Shown one piece after another: positions 62,003-64,000 of a DNA stretch of 64,000 nucleotides. The stretch is taken from NCBI RefSeq assembly GCF_001456955.1, contig NZ_KQ758471.1, positions 276,704 to 340,703 on the forward strand, written 5' to 3'. Below the pieces are notes generated by a model. It searched no databases. It worked only from the letters and a program-made list of their open reading frames with translations, and had not been told where the DNA came from. Source of the DNA: Microbacterium enclense (GTDB lineage Bacteria; Actinomycetota; Actinomycetes; Actinomycetales; Microbacteriaceae). Within the stretch, counting starts at the first letter, position 1; the number at the start of each line of letters is the position of its first letter. The position numbers were made by a program, and so were the translations under genes.

Positions 62003-63592
62003 ATGACCGCTTCGGATTCTCGCCGGTACGACGTCGTCATCGTGGGAGGAGGACACAACGCCCTCGTCGCCGCGGCCTACCTCGCCCGTGCGGGGCGTCG
62101 GGTGGTGGTGATCGAGAGAACGGATGCCGTGGGCGGCGCCGCGGTCTCGGAACGCCCGTGGCCGGGAGTCGACGCGCGCCTGTCGCGTTACTCCTACCTG
62201 GTGAGCCTGCTGCCGCAGAAGATCATCGACGACCTGGGCCTGCGCGTCGACCTGCGGCGCCGCCGTTACTCCTCCTACACGCCGGATCCCGCCGACCCGT
62301 CGCGCGGCATCCTCATCGACACCCAGGATGCCGAGGCGACGGCGGCGTCGTTCGCCCGCACCCTCGGCGACACCGGCGAGGCCGCGCGCTTCGCGGCATT
62401 CGGCGAACGGCTCGCGCCCCTGGGCCGTGCGGTGTTCCCCACGATGACCGAGCCGCTGCTGACGGCCGACGAGGTGCGCGAACGCGTGGGCGACGACGAG
62501 CTGTTCTCGGCGGTGACCGAACGCCCGCTCGGCGACCTGCTGCGCACATCGCTCGAGAGCGACCTGGCGCGGGGCATCGCCCTGACCGACGGACTGATCG
62601 GCACCTTCGCGTCGTCGGACGACCCCTCGCTGGTTCAGAACAGGTGCTTCCTCTATCACGTGATCGGCGGCGAGACCGGGCACTGGGACGTGCCGGTCGG
62701 CGGCATGGGCGCGGTGACGGCCGAGCTCGAACGCGCGGCGCGGGAGGCGGGGGCGCAGATCGTCACGGGTGTCGAGGTCATCTCGATCTCGCCCGACGGT
62801 GATGTGCACACCATGACCGACCGCTCCGAGGTGTTCCACGGTGATCTCGTGCTCAGCGGCGTCGGGCGGGCGGTGCTCGACCGACTGCTCGCGGCGGGAG
62901 GGGCGGCCACGACCGGCGCCGATGAGCCGGAGGGCGCCCAGGTCAAGGTGAACATGCTCCTGTCGCGTCTTCCGCGCCTGCGCGACGAGTCGGTCACGCC
63001 GGAGGCCGCGTTCTCGGGCACCTTCCACGTCAACGAGACCATGACGCAACTGGATGCCGCGCACGCGGCGGCATCCGGAGGACTCATCCCCGAGCCACTC
63101 CCCGTCGAGATCTACTGCCACTCGCTCACCGACCCCTCGATCCTCGGCGAAGACCTGCGCGCGTCGGGGGCGCAGACGCTGACGATGTTCGGACTGCAGG
63201 TGCCGCACCGGCTCATCGACGACACCGACCCCGTCGCCGCGGGCGCGCGGTTGCTCGCCGCGGCGCAGGCGTCGCTCGATTCCGTGCTCGCCGAGCCGCT
63301 GCGCGACTGCATCTTCGTCGCGCCCGATGGGCGGCTGTGCATCGAGGCCCGCACCACGAGCGATCTCGAGCGGTCGCTCAACATGGTCGGCGGTGACATC
63401 TTCCACGGCGCGCTGTCGTGGCCGTGGCTGACGTCTGCCGCGTCGACCCCGGCGGAGCGGTGGGGCGTCTCGACCCCGCACCGGCGGGTGCTGCTGTGCG
63501 GTTCGAGCGCGCAGCGCGGCGGAGCCGTCAGCGGCATCGGCGGGCAGAACGCGGCCATGGCGGCGTTGGAGATCCTCGGCGGGTGCGGGTGA
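62003..63592 (+). CDS. Phytoene-desaturase-like FAD oxidoreductase (PYROXD2 type)
   Basis: 529 residues. GGGHNALVAAAYLARAGRRVVVIERTDAVGG dinucleotide motif at ~15–45, SYLVSLLPQKIIDDLGL, DVPVGGMGAVTAELERAAREAGAQI and C-terminal LLCGSSAQRGGAVSGIGGQNAAMAAL. The group is CrtI-related but not carotenoid-specific. ATG 62003 has GGAG 3 nt before it; GTG 61994 is an alternative. Confidence 0.85.
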   Translation: MTASDSRRYDVVIVGGGHNALVAAAYLARAGRRVVVIERTDAVGGAAVSERPWPGVDARLSRYSYLVSLLPQKIIDDLGLRVDLRRRRYSSYTPDPADPSRGILIDTQDAEATAASFARTLGDTGEAARFAAFGERLAPLGRAVFPTMTEPLLTADEVRERVGDDELFSAVTERPLGDLLRTSLESDLARGIALTDGLIGTFASSDDPSLVQNRCFLYHVIGGETGHWDVPVGGMGAVTAELERAAREAGAQIVTGVEVISISPDGDVHTMTDRSEVFHGDLVLSGVGRAVLDRLLAAGGAATTGADEPEGAQVKVNMLLSRLPRLRDESVTPEAAFSGTFHVNETMTQLDAAHAAASGGLIPEPLPVEIYCHSLTDPSILGEDLRASGAQTLTMFGLQVPHRLIDDTDPVAAGARLLAAAQASLDSVLAEPLRDCIFVAPDGRLCIEARTTSDLERSLNMVGGDIFHGALSWPWLTSAASTPAERWGVSTPHRRVLLCGSSAQRGGAVSGIGGQNAAMAALEILGGCG

Positions 63593-63607
63593 GGCGGGCT
63601 GCGGGCT

Positions 63608-63898
63608 GCGGGCGGCGGGGGTGTTGGTGGCGTTGCCGTGAGGCGGCGGGGGTGTTGGTCGCGCTGCAGTGAGGCGGCGTGGGTGCTGGTGGCGTGGCAG
63701 TGAGGCGGCGGGGGTGTTGGTGGCGTGGCAGTGAGGCGGCGGGGGTGTTGGTGGCGTGGCAGTGAGGCGGCGGGGGTGTTGGTGGCGTGGCAGTGAGGCG
63801 GCGGGGGAGATCCTCGGCGGGTGAGCGCGAGGCGGGGGCGTTGGTGGCGCTGCAGTGAGACGGCGCGGGGTGTTGGTGGCGCTGCAGTGAGGCGGCGC
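63608..63898. repeat. 31-bp minisatellite, about eight units
   Basis: Units starting TGAGGCGGCGGGGGTGTTGG recur at 63639, 63670, 63701, 63732, 63763 and 63794 (exact 31-bp period). More diverged units lie at about 63608, 63856 and 63888. A fragment of the preceding gene's end (GAGATCCTCGGCGGGTG) is repeated inside the array near 63807. No unique spacers, so not CRISPR. Confidence 0.92.
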
Positions 63899-64000
63899 GC
63901 CGGTGACGCGTCGGGCGCGTGGCGGGTGGCGGTGGCTTCGGGGGCCTCCTTGCATCGCGATACAGCGGCGCGGTGCTGATGCTGGCGCTGACGCTGTGAG
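63899..64000. other. Terminal 100 bp of the window
   Basis: GC-rich, leaving the minisatellite. I see no gene start or clear signal here. Confidence 0.4.

Noticed and set aside
63608..63898. 31-bp array as CRISPR
   Set aside because: Units are contiguous with no unique spacers.
61937..63955. Minus-strand frame with Pro/Thr/His-rich peptide repeats
   Set aside because: The repeats are the 31-bp minisatellite read in frame, and the rest is antisense to the oxidoreductase gene.

Overview
The window is about 70% GC. Strong G/C third positions, a Trp-tRNA–secE–nusG–rplK–rplA ribosomal backbone, RamB-controlled glyoxylate genes, a LysG/LysE pair and a putrescine oxidase all point to a high-GC actinobacterium. 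Gene content and word usage (very frequent GGATGCC/GGCATCC) suggest Microbacteriaceae, probably Microbacterium. That placement is inference; no 16S gene is present. I see no transposase, integrase, phage structural gene or cas gene.

Layout. 0–1 kb: rplJ-rplL with an L10-type attenuator leader. 1.2–2.5 kb: locus A, the first of four wHTH/nuclease genes bracketed by palindromes. 2.6–6 kb: iron-box SIP-domain gene, YqaJ nuclease and a MarR-controlled MFS drug exporter. 6–13.2 kb: quinone reductase, lysG/lysE, acylphosphatase, nitronate monooxygenase and a polar amino acid (probably cystine) ABC importer. 13.4–18.6 kb: rplA, rplK, [locus B], nusG, secE, tRNA-Trp. 18.9–27.3 kb: a putrescine/GABA catabolic cluster (ALDH, APC permease, stress protein, putrescine oxidase, GABA aminotransferase, PucR regulator). 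27.3–28.9 kb: locus C. 28.9–33.7 kb: ramB, aceA, aceB (glyoxylate shunt). 33.9–36.8 kb: ClC channel, small membrane protein, aspartate aminotransferase. 36.8–37.9 kb: locus D. 37.9–39.9 kb: murB and two MaoC dehydratase subunits. 40–45 kb: TauE exporter with a structured leader, F420-type reductase, transsulfuration pair. 45–54.6 kb: ECF sigma/Asp23 module, SDR and disulfide-reductase-like genes, TetR/MFS/PaaI unit, a second ECF sigma/anti-sigma unit. 54.6–58.7 kb: TetR, amidase, agmatine deiminase. 59–63.6 kb: tRNA-Met, tRNA-Thr, M23 peptidase, inositol monophosphatase, PYROXD2-like oxidoreductase. 63.6 kb to the end: a 31-bp minisatellite.

Main observation. Four genes (1394–2380, 15084–16034, 27830–28657, 36955–37848) encode diverged proteins of one architecture. 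Each has an N-terminal AbiEi-antitoxin-like winged helix and a C-terminal Vsr/DUF559-like PD-(D/E)XK nuclease fold with the same residue spacing. Each gene lies between copies of its own gene-specific imperfect palindrome (57, 65, 86 and 56 bp), and all copies within a family have the same length. Each also has a TCCACAG/CTGTGGA box about 40–50 nt before the start codon. Locus B splits the normally contiguous nusG|rplK, and locus D lies between aspC and murB. A solitary 65-bp copy at 41.75 kb and an orphan fifth family at 9.1–9.35 kb suggest the palindromes spread. I read this as a possible REP/RAYT-like system in which a Vsr-like nuclease replaces the transposase. The architecture is seen directly; the mechanism is inference.

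Metabolic logic. Agmatine deiminase (57.4 kb), putrescine oxidase, GABA aminotransferase and the aldehyde dehydrogenase could together carry agmatine carbon to succinate, with a neighbouring amidase as a candidate carbamoylputrescine hydrolase. The glyoxylate shunt and the cystathionine synthase/lyase pair are complete units.
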